64,000 bases of DNA, taken from Crocinitomicaceae bacterium. GTDB taxonomy: Bacteria > Bacteroidota > Bacteroidia > Flavobacteriales_D > Crocinitomicaceae. Positions 53,639-63,407 of the stretch are shown here, piece after piece. The stretch is from positions 62,001 through 126,000 of the forward strand of contig JAQWYK010000024.1 of the NCBI GenBank assembly GCA_029254025.1, in the 5' to 3' direction. Within the stretch, counting starts at the first letter, position 1. Every line of letters begins with the position of its first letter. The notes beneath the pieces are model-generated. The model made no database searches and had not been told where the DNA came from. It saw nothing but the letters and a program-made list of their open reading frames with translations. A program made the translations under genes and the position numbers.

Positions 53639-54994
53639 TTAATTAGCTAGCTCCTCACCTAACTCATCGTAGTTGATTCCATCAAAATTTCCAGAACTCA
53701 TCATTAGCAGCACCTTGTTTTTCCAGTCAAAAGAATGAATGAATTTTAGCACATCTTCTGTCGAATTAGAAACTACAACTCCGCCTCCAAAACCCGCTAA
53801 AACTTCCTGCGTAGAGATGGGGGCTAACTTTTTATGCTGAACGACTTCTGGATGAAAATACACCAATGCATGATCCGCAGCGACCATCGCATTTTTATAT
53901 TGAGGTAAGAATTCCTTTTTTAAAGACGAAAACGTATGCAACTCCATGCACGCCACCACTTCCCTATCTGGATATTGCTCTTTTACGGCCGAAGTTGTTG
54001 CTTTTAATTTGGAAGGTGAATGTGCAAAATCTTTGTACATGACAAAATCGTCTGATTCTACCACTTTTTCCAAACGCTTTCCTGCGCCTGTAAAAGTAGA
54101 TGAGGCCGTTAAAAAATCGTGGTGACTAATTCCTATCGCTTCGCAGACATACATCGCGCCCATCAAATTTTGCAGGTTGTGGTGTCCAAAAATTTTAAGC
54201 GAATACGAATTGCCATTATGCGTTAGCAGCGTCCCTTCGTTTTTTACTTCGTATTTGGGCGTTTGATAGGATTGACAATTCACGGAAGAACTCGCCAATT
54301 GAGCTACTTTCTTTACTTCTGGATCTTCCTCATTGTAAACGAGCTTCCCATCTTCTTCAATGAACGAAACAAATATCGAGAATTGTTCCACATAATTATC
54401 AAACGTAGGAAAGACATTAATATGATCCCAAGCAATTCCGCTGATTAATGCTACATTCGGTTTGTACAAATGGAATTTAGGTCGACGATCAATGGGTGAA
54501 CTTAAATACTCATCCCCTTCCAAAATCATGACGTCATTCTCTTCCGTAATTTTTACCATACAATCATACCCCTCCAATTGCGCGCCAACCATGTAATCGA
54601 CTGATTTGCCCAATACATTACATGCATGCAAAATCATGGAAGTAATGGTTGTTTTGCCATGTGAACCGCCAATGACAACACGCGTTTTATTTTTAGATTG
54701 CTCGTACAAATATTCTGGATAGGAAAAAATCGAAATGTTTAGTGCTTTTGCTTTCAACAATTCAGGATTATCTTCACGCGCATGCATTCCTAGAATCACC
54801 GCATCTAATCCATTGTGAATTCTATGATCATCCCAACCAATTGAAGAAGGTAATATCCCTTCACGCTTTAACCGACCTTTAGAAGGCTCAAATATTTCGT
54901 CATCTGAACCGGTAACATTGTATCCTTTCCGCGAGAGTGCTATGGCTAAATTATGCATTGCACTTCCTCCAATCGCTATAAAATGTACATTCAT
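53639..54994 (-). CDS. mpl: UDP-N-acetylmuramate:L-alanyl-gamma-D-glutamyl-meso-diaminopimelate ligase
   Basis: 451 residues of the Mur ligase family. N-terminal Rossmann (GIGGSAMHNLAIALSRKGYNVTGSD; quoted in parts), P-loop GGSHGKTTITSM at about 109-120, middle ATPase region with EGDEYLSSPIDRRPKF, and C-terminal domain with YKDFAHSPSKLKATT, where the Mpl-type D-F-A-H-x-P replaces MurC's sequence. Recycles murein tripeptide onto UDP-MurNAc. Monocistronic; divergent from the S46 peptidase across 410 bp. Confidence 0.93.
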   Translation of the reverse strand: MNVHFIAIGGSAMHNLAIALSRKGYNVTGSDDEIFEPSKGRLKREGILPSSIGWDDHRIHNGLDAVILGMHAREDNPELLKAKALNISIFSYPEYLYEQSKNKTRVVIGGSHGKTTITSMILHACNVLGKSVDYMVGAQLEGYDCMVKITEENDVMILEGDEYLSSPIDRRPKFHLYKPNVALISGIAWDHINVFPTFDNYVEQFSIFVSFIEEDGKLVYNEEDPEVKKVAQLASSSVNCQSYQTPKYEVKNEGTLLTHNGNSYSLKIFGHHNLQNLMGAMYVCEAIGISHHDFLTASSTFTGAGKRLEKVVESDDFVMYKDFAHSPSKLKATTSAVKEQYPDREVVACMELHTFSSLKKEFLPQYKNAMVAADHALVYFHPEVVQHKKLAPISTQEVLAGFGGGVVVSNSTEDVLKFIHSFDWKNKVLLMMSSGNFDGINYDELGEELAN

Positions 54995-55404
54995 GAGTAA
55001 TTCCTTTAGAACTCAAAAATAATCAAAGCAATAGTTTCTGATTTTGGATGACAACAAAACATTTCACAGCGGAGTATGGATAACGCAGAGTTTGGGTGTG
55101 GCTATTACCGTAACTTAGAATTTAAAACTCTGTGGCCAACCCCAATTCATCCTAGCAAATTCATCATTTATCGAAATCTGTTCAATAAGGCTACATAAAT
55201 TCAATAATTCATTAACATTAATCCAATGAAAATGATAAATTTGTGCGTCGCGAAAAAAAGAACGTCTAAAACCTAATTAAGCCTGTCGTGATTCGCAGGT
55301 TAGATAAATTAAACAAGCATGAAATGAGCTAATAGGAAAATCAATAAAAACGACTGAACGTAATTTGACGATTCCTTATGACCATTAAAAACCAATAAAT
55401 ACAT
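54995..55404. other. 410-bp intergenic region between mpl and the S46 peptidase
   Basis: Holds a TATTTTTG -7 element for mpl near its start and TAAATTTG at 55236-55243 for the peptidase. The latter implies a leader of about 150 bases. Only weak hairpins (CCTG/CAGG near 55290-55308) are visible. No ORF or repeat. Confidence 0.5.
55236..55243 (+). promoter_or_regulatory. -7 element upstream of the S46 peptidase gene
   Basis: TAAATTTG (TAnnTTTG), 161 bases before the ATG; no clear -33 partner. Confidence 0.5.
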
Positions 55405-57540
55405 ATGAAAAAACAAGTACTTGCAATCGCTTTCATAGCGACATTTTTAACGCCCTCATTACTTAGGGCCGATGAAGGGATGTGGTTACCATTTTTGTTA
55501 GCAAGAAATTATGAGGATATGAAAAAAATGGGCCTCAACTTAACCGCAAAAGAGATTTACAGCATTAACAATTCTTCGATTAAAGATGCCATTGTTTCAT
55601 TTGGTGGGTTTTGTACTGCTGAGGTAATCTCTAAAAAAGGACTTTTATTAACCAATCATCACTGTGGATACGATGCAATTGCAAGTTCATCGACGACGGA
55701 GAACAATTACTTAGAAGATGGTTTCTGGGCGCTGAATCATAAGATGGAAATTCCTATTCCAGGTTTAACTGCTACATTTGTGATTTCTATCGATGATGTC
55801 ACTGAACAAATTGTAAAAAACTTAACCGATGAAATGTCCGAAGAAGAGCGCAATGCTAAAATTCGTGAAATTTCTAAGACGTTGACAGATGAAGCTACAG
55901 AAGGAACTGGTTATAAAGCGTATGTGCGTGACTTTTTCGAAGGAAATGAATTCTACATTTTCGTTACGAATACGTACGAAGATGTTCGTTTAGCAGGAAC
56001 TCCTCCTGAATCGATTGGTAAATTTGGTCATGATACAGATAACTGGATGTACCCACGTCACACAGGAGATTTCTCCATGTTTAGAATCTATGCAGGTGCT
56101 GATAATAACCCTGCAGCCTACTCTCCAGAAAACAAACCATATTCTCCAAAACATGCATTGCCAGTTTCTATTAAAGGCATTCAAGAAGGTGATTTTACAA
56201 TGGTATTTGGTTTCCCTGGAAGCACGGATAGATACCTTTCTTCTTTCGGAATCGAACAAGCCATTTCTAAAGAACAGCCAAAACGAGTTGAAATTCGTAG
56301 AAAGAAATTAGACATCATGAAAAAGTACATGGATGCTGACAAAGAAGTACGTTTGAAATATGCTTCTAAACATGCACAAGTAGCTAACTATTGGAAATAC
56401 TTTATAGGTCAAACGGAGCAATTAAAAAACAACAATGTAGCTGAAAAGAAACGCGAAATCGAACGTCACCTCAACGATTTTGCAACTAATAATCCGCGTT
56501 ATGCATCTGTTTTTGGGAACATCGAAGCAGCCTATAAAGTGAAAGACGAATATGTATACACTAACGTTTACCAATCTGAATTCATTTACACCGTAGATTT
56601 AAACGTTAACATTTTCCGTTTTTCATTTATGGAGCAAGCATTTGAGCGCAATGGTGAAGAAGGAATGAATGGTGTTTTGAACATCCTAAAAGGGTTAATG
56701 GAAGAGTTTTATACGAACGCGAACCTAGACATTGAGTTTGAAACGTTAACCGAAGTGTTGAAAATGTACGCTCATGACGTACCTCAGCATCTACAACCAG
56801 AACTTGTTAAACAACTTGCTGCGAAAAATGGAATCGACAAATACGTCGCAAAAGCCCGTAAAAAATCGATTTTTGCATCCGCTGAAAAACTCAATGCATT
56901 TGCTGCGAAACCGTCGCTTAAAAAATTGAAAAAAGATCCATTGTATGCATTGATTAAGTCGATTAGCGACAAGCATACTGAAGCAAATAATGTTCCTGCA
57001 CATAAAGAGGCAAAAGAAAAGCTAACTGTTGCAAATCGTTTGTTCGTTGAAGGTTACCGTTTAATGGAACCAACAAAACAATTCTACCCAAATGCGAACA
57101 GCACATTGAGATTGACTTACGGACGTGTGCTACCTTACTCACCAAGTTCCACCAAGAAGTTTGAATACTACACGTCTCTCGAAGGAGTATTTGAAAAAGA
57201 AGATCCAAACAATCCTGAATTTCACGTTTCAGAAAAGTTGCGTGAACTCTATAAGGCTAAAAACTTTGGAAAGTATGCCAATGAAAAAGGAGAAATGCCT
57301 GTAAACTTTATTTCAAACAATGACATTACAGGTGGGAACTCAGGTTCACCCGTATTGAATGCAGATGGTCACTTGATTGGCACTGCTTTCGATGGGAACT
57401 GGGAAGCGATGTCTGGAGATATTTTCTTCGAACGTGATATCCAGCGCACGATTTCCTGTGACATTCGATATGTCCTCTTCATCATCGAAAAACTGGGAGG
57501 CGCTAAAAACCTTATTGATGAGATGGAACTTGTGAAGTAA
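55405..57540 (+). CDS. S46-family dipeptidyl-peptidase (DPP7-like)
   Basis: 711 residues with a signal peptide (KKQVLAIAFIATFLTPSLLRA). Triad residues: His86 in TNHHCGYDAI, Asp in PRHTGDFSMFR (about 225), Ser646 in GGNSGSPV. The residue 18 after the serine is Gly664 (AFDGNWE), the position that is Gly in DPP7 (hydrophobic P1) and Arg in DPP11 (acidic P1), so DPP7-like specificity is expected. Exported, periplasmic or surface peptide degradation. A long leader precedes it and a strong terminator follows. Confidence 0.94.
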   Translation: MKKQVLAIAFIATFLTPSLLRADEGMWLPFLLARNYEDMKKMGLNLTAKEIYSINNSSIKDAIVSFGGFCTAEVISKKGLLLTNHHCGYDAIASSSTTENNYLEDGFWALNHKMEIPIPGLTATFVISIDDVTEQIVKNLTDEMSEEERNAKIREISKTLTDEATEGTGYKAYVRDFFEGNEFYIFVTNTYEDVRLAGTPPESIGKFGHDTDNWMYPRHTGDFSMFRIYAGADNNPAAYSPENKPYSPKHALPVSIKGIQEGDFTMVFGFPGSTDRYLSSFGIEQAISKEQPKRVEIRRKKLDIMKKYMDADKEVRLKYASKHAQVANYWKYFIGQTEQLKNNNVAEKKREIERHLNDFATNNPRYASVFGNIEAAYKVKDEYVYTNVYQSEFIYTVDLNVNIFRFSFMEQAFERNGEEGMNGVLNILKGLMEEFYTNANLDIEFETLTEVLKMYAHDVPQHLQPELVKQLAAKNGIDKYVAKARKKSIFASAEKLNAFAAKPSLKKLKKDPLYALIKSISDKHTEANNVPAHKEAKEKLTVANRLFVEGYRLMEPTKQFYPNANSTLRLTYGRVLPYSPSSTKKFEYYTSLEGVFEKEDPNNPEFHVSEKLRELYKAKNFGKYANEKGEMPVNFISNNDITGGNSGSPVLNADGHLIGTAFDGNWEAMSGDIFFERDIQRTISCDIRYVLFIIEKLGGAKNLIDEMELVK

Positions 57541-57562
57541 TCAAGCATAACTCTATTTAATA

Positions 57563-57592
57563 AATCCTCAGCATCAAGTGACGCTGGGGATT
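57563..57592 (+). terminator. Terminator of the S46 peptidase gene
   Basis: Stem AATCCTCAGC / GCTGGGGATT (one G-U) with a 10-base loop, followed by eight T. Confidence 0.88.
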
Positions 57593-57737
57593 TTTTTTGA
57601 CCCTATCGCGACAATATGTCACTTGATTTTTTTAGGAACAATTTATGTCTACAATATGTATCTGAAAGAATTGACATTTTGGGGCATTTTGGTTGAATTT
57701 ATTAAACACAAGAGGTTCTTACTTCGCGGATTTCCGT

Positions 57738-57745
57738 TATTTTTG
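57738..57745 (+). promoter_or_regulatory. -7 element of secA
   Basis: TATTTTTG, 22 bases before the ATG; no clear -33 partner. Confidence 0.5.
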
Positions 57746-57767
57746 AATCTCAAAATTATACACACCC

Positions 57768-60700
57768 ATGATTGGAGGAATTTTAAAAAAGATATTAGGT
57801 GATAAGTCCAATAAGGACCGAAAAGAATACCAACCCATAATAGATAACGTAAACGAGTATTTCTCTGCTTATGCTTCTCTCTCAGATGATGAACTACGCC
57901 AGAAAACAGCAAGTTTTCGTTTGAAAATCAAAGATGAAACTGCTTCAATTGAGAAAGAAATTCAAGAGCTAGAAGCTACTTCCAATGACCCTTCTACTCC
58001 AGTAGACTCAAAAGAAGCCCTTTTTGAAAAAATCGACAAGCTGAAATTGAAATTGGATGAGAAAATTGAAGAAATACTAGCAGAGATTCTTCCGGAAGCA
58101 TTCGCAGTGGTAAAAGAAACTGCTAGAAGATGGGCTGAAAATGGTGAGTTAAAAGTTACCGCTACTGATTTTGATAAAGAACTCGCTGCGAAAAAAGACG
58201 GAATTGAAATAAATGGTGATAAAGCCATTTGGAAAAATAAATGGACAGCGGCCGGCACTGAGGTAGAATGGGTGATGGTTCACTACGATGTGCAAATCAT
58301 GGGAGGTGCAGTATTGCACCGTGGAAATATTGCAGAAATGCAAACAGGAGAAGGGAAAACGTTAGTTGCTACCCTCCCTGTTTATCTAAATGCCTTATCG
58401 GGAAAAGGTGTGCATGTGGTTACCGTGAATGACTACCTTGCTCGACGTGACAGCGAGTGGATGGGACCGTTATATCAATTTCATGGACTTAGCGTAGATT
58501 GTATTGACAACCACCGTCCGAACTCAGAAGGAAGAAAAAAGGCATATCGCTCAGACATTACGTTTGGTACGAACAATGAATTTGGTTTTGATTACCTGCG
58601 TGACAATATGTCTAGTGATGTAGAAAGTCTTGTTCAACTGAAACATCATTATGCCATCATCGATGAGGTCGATTCGGTGTTAATTGACGACGCGCGTACT
58701 CCGTTAATCATTTCTGGACCTACACCACGCGGTAACGAGCAGGAGTATGTGGGACTTAAACCAAAAGTGGAACGTGTTGTAGAAGCGCAGCGCAAGCTAA
58801 TCAACCAAGTTCTTGCTGAAGCAAAGAAAGATCTCACCGTTCTCAATGAACCTATTGATGATAAAAAGGAACAAAAACGACGTCTGGAAGAAGGTGGGAT
58901 AAAATTATTGCGTGCCTATAGAGGTTTACCGAAAAATAAGGCATTGATAAAATTCTTATCAGAGCCGGGGGTAAAAGCACATCTTCAAAAAACGGAGAAC
59001 TTTTATATGGCAGAGCAAAATAAGCAAATGCCAATAATTGATAAAGAATTATTCTTTGTCATCGACGAAAAAAATAATACGATCGACCTCACCGACCAGG
59101 GAATCGACTTGATGTCTGGAAATGAAGATCCCACGTTCTACATTTTACCGGACATTGGTACTGTATTAGCTACTTTAGAAAAAGATACTTCTAACAAAGA
59201 AGAATTGGCTCAAAAGAAAAGCGAATTGATTCGTGAGTATTCTATCAAATCAGAGCGAATTCATAGCGTTAATCAACTTTTAAAGGCATATACCCTATTC
59301 GAGAAAGAAGTAGAATATGTATTGGTGGATGGAAAAGTAAAAATTGTAGATGAATCCACTGGTCGTATAATGGAGGGTCGTCGTTACTCTGATGGTCTTC
59401 ACCAAGCAATTGAGGCAAAAGAGAATGTCAAAGTAGAAGATGCTACGCAAACTTATGCTACAGTTTCTTTGCAAAACTACTTCCGCATGTATCATAAGTT
59501 GTCTGGTATGACCGGTACAGCAGAAACTGAAGCTAAAGAATTCTGGGACATCTATGAACTAGATGTCGTTGTCATCCCTACAAATAAGCCAATTTCACGG
59601 AAAGATTTGGACGATTTAGTCTACAAAACGGCACGTGAAAAATACAATGCAGTAATTGTTGAAATTGAACGATTGGTAAAAGAAGGCCGACCTGTACTTG
59701 TCGGTACTACAACGGTAGAAATTTCTGAATTATTGAGTAGAATGCTTCAGATTAAAGGCATTAAACACAATGTATTGAATGCCAAGCACCATCAGCGTGA
59801 ATCTGAAATTGTTGCCGAAGCTGGTCAAGCTGGAGCTGTAACGATTGCGACAAACATGGCAGGACGTGGAACGGATATTAAATTACGCGCCGGAGTAAAG
59901 GAATCAGGAGGTTTAGCCATTGTTGGTACTGAGCGCCACGACTCACGACGCGTTGATCGTCAGTTAAGAGGTCGAGCTGGACGTCAAGGAGATCCCGGTT
60001 CTTCTCAGTTCTTTGTTTCTCTAGAGGATGATTTAATGCGTAAATTCGGTTCCGAGCGCATAGCTAAGTTAATGGACCGAATGGGATTGAAAGAGGGAGA
60101 GGTGATTCAACATGGAATGATTTCTAAGTCTATCGAACGTGCACAGAAAAAAGTAGAAGAAAACAACTTCGGAAATCGTAAACATTTGTTGGAATACGAT
60201 GACGTAATGAATGCACAACGTAAAGCAGTGTATAGAAAACGTAAAAACGCGTTATACGGAGACCGATTAGACTTGGATGTTGCAAATATGTTTTATGATA
60301 CAGCGGAGGTAGTTTGTAATCAATTTAGTGGTAAAGATGACTTCGAAGATTTCGAATTGGAACTCATTAAAATTCTTGGAATACAATCTCCAATATCGAA
60401 GGAAGACTATTCATCTACTTCTCCGGCTCAGCTCGTAGATCAGGTATACAACAAAGCGATGGAACGTTATGAAGCCAAGAATGAAGCTATTGCAGCAATG
60501 ATTTTCAAGGACGTTACGCGTCATTACGCAAATCCTGAAAACAGAACACGACACATACGCGCTCCTTTCACTGATGGAATAAGAGGGTTAGAAGTTTCAA
60601 CGACCATTCAAGACGCCTATGATACTGAAGGAAAGTCAATGATTAAAGCGTTTGAGAAAGCGATTGTTCTTGGATTAATTGACAACGAATGGAAGGAGCA

Positions 60701-61127
60701 CTTGCGTGAAATGGACGACTTGAAGCAATCCGTTCAACAAGCACGACATGAGCAAAAAGACCCTTTATTGGTTTACAAATTGGAATCGTACAACTTGTTC
60801 CGCGACATGTTGGATCGTTTGAATAAAGAAACAGTTGAATTCCTGGTAAAAGGAGTTGTTCCTGTGCAAGAAGCGCCTCAATCCGTTGCGAATCAAGCCG
60901 CGAAACAACAAGATAGTTATGCGCAAGCGCGAGTGAATCAGACAGCATCAACAAGTAGCACTCCTCCCTCTCAATTTAGAGGGAGTCAAGGATACGACCA
61001 AGCGATGGCTAATTCAGAACAGCAAAGTATGCCTAAACCACAACCGGTTGTTGCTGACAAGAAAATCAATCGAAATGATCCTTGTCCGTGTGGAAGTGGT
61101 AAAAAGTACAAGCAATGTCACGGCTAA
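57768..61127 (+). CDS. secA: Preprotein translocase ATPase SecA
   Basis: 1119 residues, the long Bacteroidota form, with inserts in the N-terminal region and around residues 330-470. Walker A is QTGEGKTL, DEVDSVLIDDARTPLIISG is the Walker B region, TNMAGRGTDIKL and RQLRGRAGRQGDPG are motifs V/VI. The C-terminus has an unstructured Gln/Ser linker and the SecB/zinc-binding motif CPCGSGKKYKQCHG with C-x-C-x8-C-H ligands. Drives Sec export. A short GC-rich inverted repeat (60964-60985) lies in the linker. The 15-bp gap to the desaturase gene suggests co-transcription. Confidence 0.98.
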   Translation: MIGGILKKILGDKSNKDRKEYQPIIDNVNEYFSAYASLSDDELRQKTASFRLKIKDETASIEKEIQELEATSNDPSTPVDSKEALFEKIDKLKLKLDEKIEEILAEILPEAFAVVKETARRWAENGELKVTATDFDKELAAKKDGIEINGDKAIWKNKWTAAGTEVEWVMVHYDVQIMGGAVLHRGNIAEMQTGEGKTLVATLPVYLNALSGKGVHVVTVNDYLARRDSEWMGPLYQFHGLSVDCIDNHRPNSEGRKKAYRSDITFGTNNEFGFDYLRDNMSSDVESLVQLKHHYAIIDEVDSVLIDDARTPLIISGPTPRGNEQEYVGLKPKVERVVEAQRKLINQVLAEAKKDLTVLNEPIDDKKEQKRRLEEGGIKLLRAYRGLPKNKALIKFLSEPGVKAHLQKTENFYMAEQNKQMPIIDKELFFVIDEKNNTIDLTDQGIDLMSGNEDPTFYILPDIGTVLATLEKDTSNKEELAQKKSELIREYSIKSERIHSVNQLLKAYTLFEKEVEYVLVDGKVKIVDESTGRIMEGRRYSDGLHQAIEAKENVKVEDATQTYATVSLQNYFRMYHKLSGMTGTAETEAKEFWDIYELDVVVIPTNKPISRKDLDDLVYKTAREKYNAVIVEIERLVKEGRPVLVGTTTVEISELLSRMLQIKGIKHNVLNAKHHQRESEIVAEAGQAGAVTIATNMAGRGTDIKLRAGVKESGGLAIVGTERHDSRRVDRQLRGRAGRQGDPGSSQFFVSLEDDLMRKFGSERIAKLMDRMGLKEGEVIQHGMISKSIERAQKKVEENNFGNRKHLLEYDDVMNAQRKAVYRKRKNALYGDRLDLDVANMFYDTAEVVCNQFSGKDDFEDFELELIKILGIQSPISKEDYSSTSPAQLVDQVYNKAMERYEAKNEAIAAMIFKDVTRHYANPENRTRHIRAPFTDGIRGLEVSTTIQDAYDTEGKSMIKAFEKAIVLGLIDNEWKEHLREMDDLKQSVQQARHEQKDPLLVYKLESYNLFRDMLDRLNKETVEFLVKGVVPVQEAPQSVANQAAKQQDSYAQARVNQTASTSSTPPSQFRGSQGYDQAMANSEQQSMPKPQPVVADKKINRNDPCPCGSGKKYKQCHG

Positions 61128-61141
61128 GCTAAACGAAAGGT

Positions 61142-62608
61142 ATGAAAGCCATTGTTATTGGTGCCGGTATTGGAGGACTCGGGGCTGCCATTCGACTTGC
61201 GAAAGAAGGCTATGCAGTTACAGTTTTCGAAGCCAACAATCACGTTGGTGGAAAAATGAACAACCTTCAACTAGGTGAATGGCGTTTTGATATGGGGCCT
61301 TCCGTATTTACGGGACCTGAATATATTCGTGAACTATTTGAATTATGCGGAGAAGATTTTTCAACTTTCCAGTATAAGAAACTTGATGAATCATTCACCT
61401 ATTTTTTTCCAGATGGTCAACATTTTAGTCTTCCAGCAAATGAAAAAGACTTAATAGCAACGTTCGAACGAGAGCTTGGTGAGGACCCTAAAGTTGTTCG
61501 GAAATACCTCAAGAAATCTGGAGATAATTATAAGGCCATTGCCCCTCTTTTCATTGAAACATCGTTACACCGTTGGAAAGGATTATTGAATAAGAGATTG
61601 CTCAAAGCACTTTTTAGACTTCCGAAGTACAAGCTCAATAGCACCATGAATGAGGAAAATATCCATACATTCTCCAACCCGAAAACCATACAGATTTTCA
61701 ATAGATACGCAACGTATAATGGAAGTGACCCATTCAAAACTCCCGCTATGCTCAACATGATTCAGCATTTGGAAATGAATGAGGGCGTATATCTACCAAA
61801 AAAAGGGATGGTAAATATTGCGAACACATTGAAAGAACTTGCAGAACGTCAAAGTGTAACTTTTCGATTTCAAGAAAAAGTTGAAAAAATTCATCTAGAT
61901 AAAAATGTAGTCGTTGGTGTTCAAACCGCACAGGGACGTTATGATGCAGAAGTCGTCCTGAGTAACATGGACGTTGCCTTTACCTATGAAAGGCTCATGC
62001 CAGAAGCTGATCGGCCAATGAAAATATTAAATCAGGAAAAGTCAAGTTCTGCGATGGTATTTTATTGGGGAATCCGAAAGCAATTTTCAGAGTTGGGTGT
62101 CCATAACATGATCTTCTCATCAGATTATAACAAGGAATTCAAAGCGCTTTTTGATGATTTCACACTCCAGGAGGATCCTTCTATATACATCAACATTACT
62201 TCAAAAGAGATACCGTCTGATGCCCCAATTGATGGTGAAAATTGGTTTGTTATGATTAATGTAACCATCAACAAAGGACAAGATTGGGACGCCTATCAGT
62301 CTTCAGTACGAAAAAAAGTGATTGAAGTCATAAATAAAACTCTGAACACATCCATTGAAGCTTATATCGAGGAAGAATTTGTAATGGACCCTATTTTTAT
62401 TGAAAATAAGTACTCAGGGAAATTGGGTTCAATCTATGGGAATTCATCGAATAACACCTATGCCGCTTTTTACAGACACCCCAATTTTAGTAAAAAAATA
62501 AAAGGACTATACTTTGCCGGAGTTACTGTTCACCCAGGTGGAGGTATTCCATTAGCCTTGAACAGCGCAAAAATTGCGATAGAGTGTTTGCGACAAGACA
62601 AGCGCTAA
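61142..62608 (+). CDS. CrtI/CrtD-type carotenoid (phytoene) desaturase family FAD enzyme
   Basis: 488 residues. FAD-binding VIGAGIGGLGAAIRLAKEGYAVTVFEA (quoted in parts) opens the protein, followed by GGKMNN and MGPSVFTGP. The C-terminal motif YFAGVTVHPGGGIPLALNSAK is typical of CrtI-family desaturases. It could be CrtI (phytoene) or CrtD (1-hydroxycarotenoid 3,4-desaturase); Bacteroidota keep crtD apart from the crtB/crtI/crtZ cluster, and this gene is isolated behind secA, which favours CrtD. FAD motif intact. Confidence 0.85.
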   Translation: MKAIVIGAGIGGLGAAIRLAKEGYAVTVFEANNHVGGKMNNLQLGEWRFDMGPSVFTGPEYIRELFELCGEDFSTFQYKKLDESFTYFFPDGQHFSLPANEKDLIATFERELGEDPKVVRKYLKKSGDNYKAIAPLFIETSLHRWKGLLNKRLLKALFRLPKYKLNSTMNEENIHTFSNPKTIQIFNRYATYNGSDPFKTPAMLNMIQHLEMNEGVYLPKKGMVNIANTLKELAERQSVTFRFQEKVEKIHLDKNVVVGVQTAQGRYDAEVVLSNMDVAFTYERLMPEADRPMKILNQEKSSSAMVFYWGIRKQFSELGVHNMIFSSDYNKEFKALFDDFTLQEDPSIYINITSKEIPSDAPIDGENWFVMINVTINKGQDWDAYQSSVRKKVIEVINKTLNTSIEAYIEEEFVMDPIFIENKYSGKLGSIYGNSSNNTYAAFYRHPNFSKKIKGLYFAGVTVHPGGGIPLALNSAKIAIECLRQDKR

Positions 62609-62610
62609 GA

Positions 62611-63402
62611 TCAGTTACTCGATTCTGACTTACTTTGGAAATCATACAAGTGATTCCCCGGATAGGTCAACAACTTCAGTTCACCTTCCTCAAGAACCGC
62701 ATACGTGCGGTATTTAATCCAATCTCCAAGGTTAATATAACGTGAATTTTCACCCACGCTTAGATCAATGGGTAGATGACGGTGACCAAAAACAAAATAA
62801 TCGAAATGCTCTTTTTGAAGTTGTTCTTTGGAATAGGCTACTAACCACTCTTTATCCTCGCCAAGAAATACTTCGTCAACATCACCCGTTGCAGCGCGAC
62901 TTTTTCTAGAAAAATAATTCGCGATACCGATTCCAAAATTGGGATGAAGTCGCGCAAAGCACCATTGAAAAAAACGGTTAGAGAAAATCTTCTTAATGAA
63001 TTTATAACCTTTATCACCAGGTCCAAGTCCATCACCGTGACCAATCAATAGTTTCTTACCTCCTACTTCAACTTGGATGGGTTCTCGATGCAGGAAAACG
63101 CCAAGTTCTTTGGGAAAATAATCAAACATCCACATATCATGGTTTCCGATGAAAAAATGGATTTCAATACCTTTATCTGATAACTCTGCAATTTTACCTT
63201 GAAAGCGCACAAAACCCTTAGGAACAGCATGCTTATACTCATACCAGAAATCAAAAATATCCCCTACAATGTATATGGCATCCGCATCTTTACTCACATC
63301 CTCTAACCATTGCACCACCAATTTCTCCCGCTCCACGCTTTTCTCATACGTTGGAACACCGAGGTGAAAGTCAGAAGCAAAATAGAATTTAGGTGTACTC
63401 AT
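62611..63402 (-). CDS. lpxH: LpxH-like UDP-2,3-diacylglucosamine diphosphatase
   Basis: 263 residues of the calcineurin-like phosphoesterase fold. Metal motifs appear in order: ASDFHLG, GDIFDFWYEYK, GNHDMW, GHGDGLGPGDKG and GHRHLP. The F-W-Y-E-Y after GDIFD and the size fit LpxH, which cleaves UDP-2,3-diacylglucosamine in lipid A synthesis. A relationship to other Mn phosphoesterases is not excluded. Convergent with the desaturase (2-bp gap), and 5 bp downstream of the TlpA-like gene. Confidence 0.9.
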   Translation of the reverse strand: MSTPKFYFASDFHLGVPTYEKSVEREKLVVQWLEDVSKDADAIYIVGDIFDFWYEYKHAVPKGFVRFQGKIAELSDKGIEIHFFIGNHDMWMFDYFPKELGVFLHREPIQVEVGGKKLLIGHGDGLGPGDKGYKFIKKIFSNRFFQWCFARLHPNFGIGIANYFSRKSRAATGDVDEVFLGEDKEWLVAYSKEQLQKEHFDYFVFGHRHLPIDLSVGENSRYINLGDWIKYRTYAVLEEGELKLLTYPGNHLYDFQSKSESSN

Positions 63403-63407
63403 TGCGC

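Noticed and set aside
60964-60985. CTCCCTCT/AGAGGGAG hairpin in secA as a regulatory element
   Set aside because: Located in the low-complexity Ser/Gln linker; no T-run; likely coincidental.
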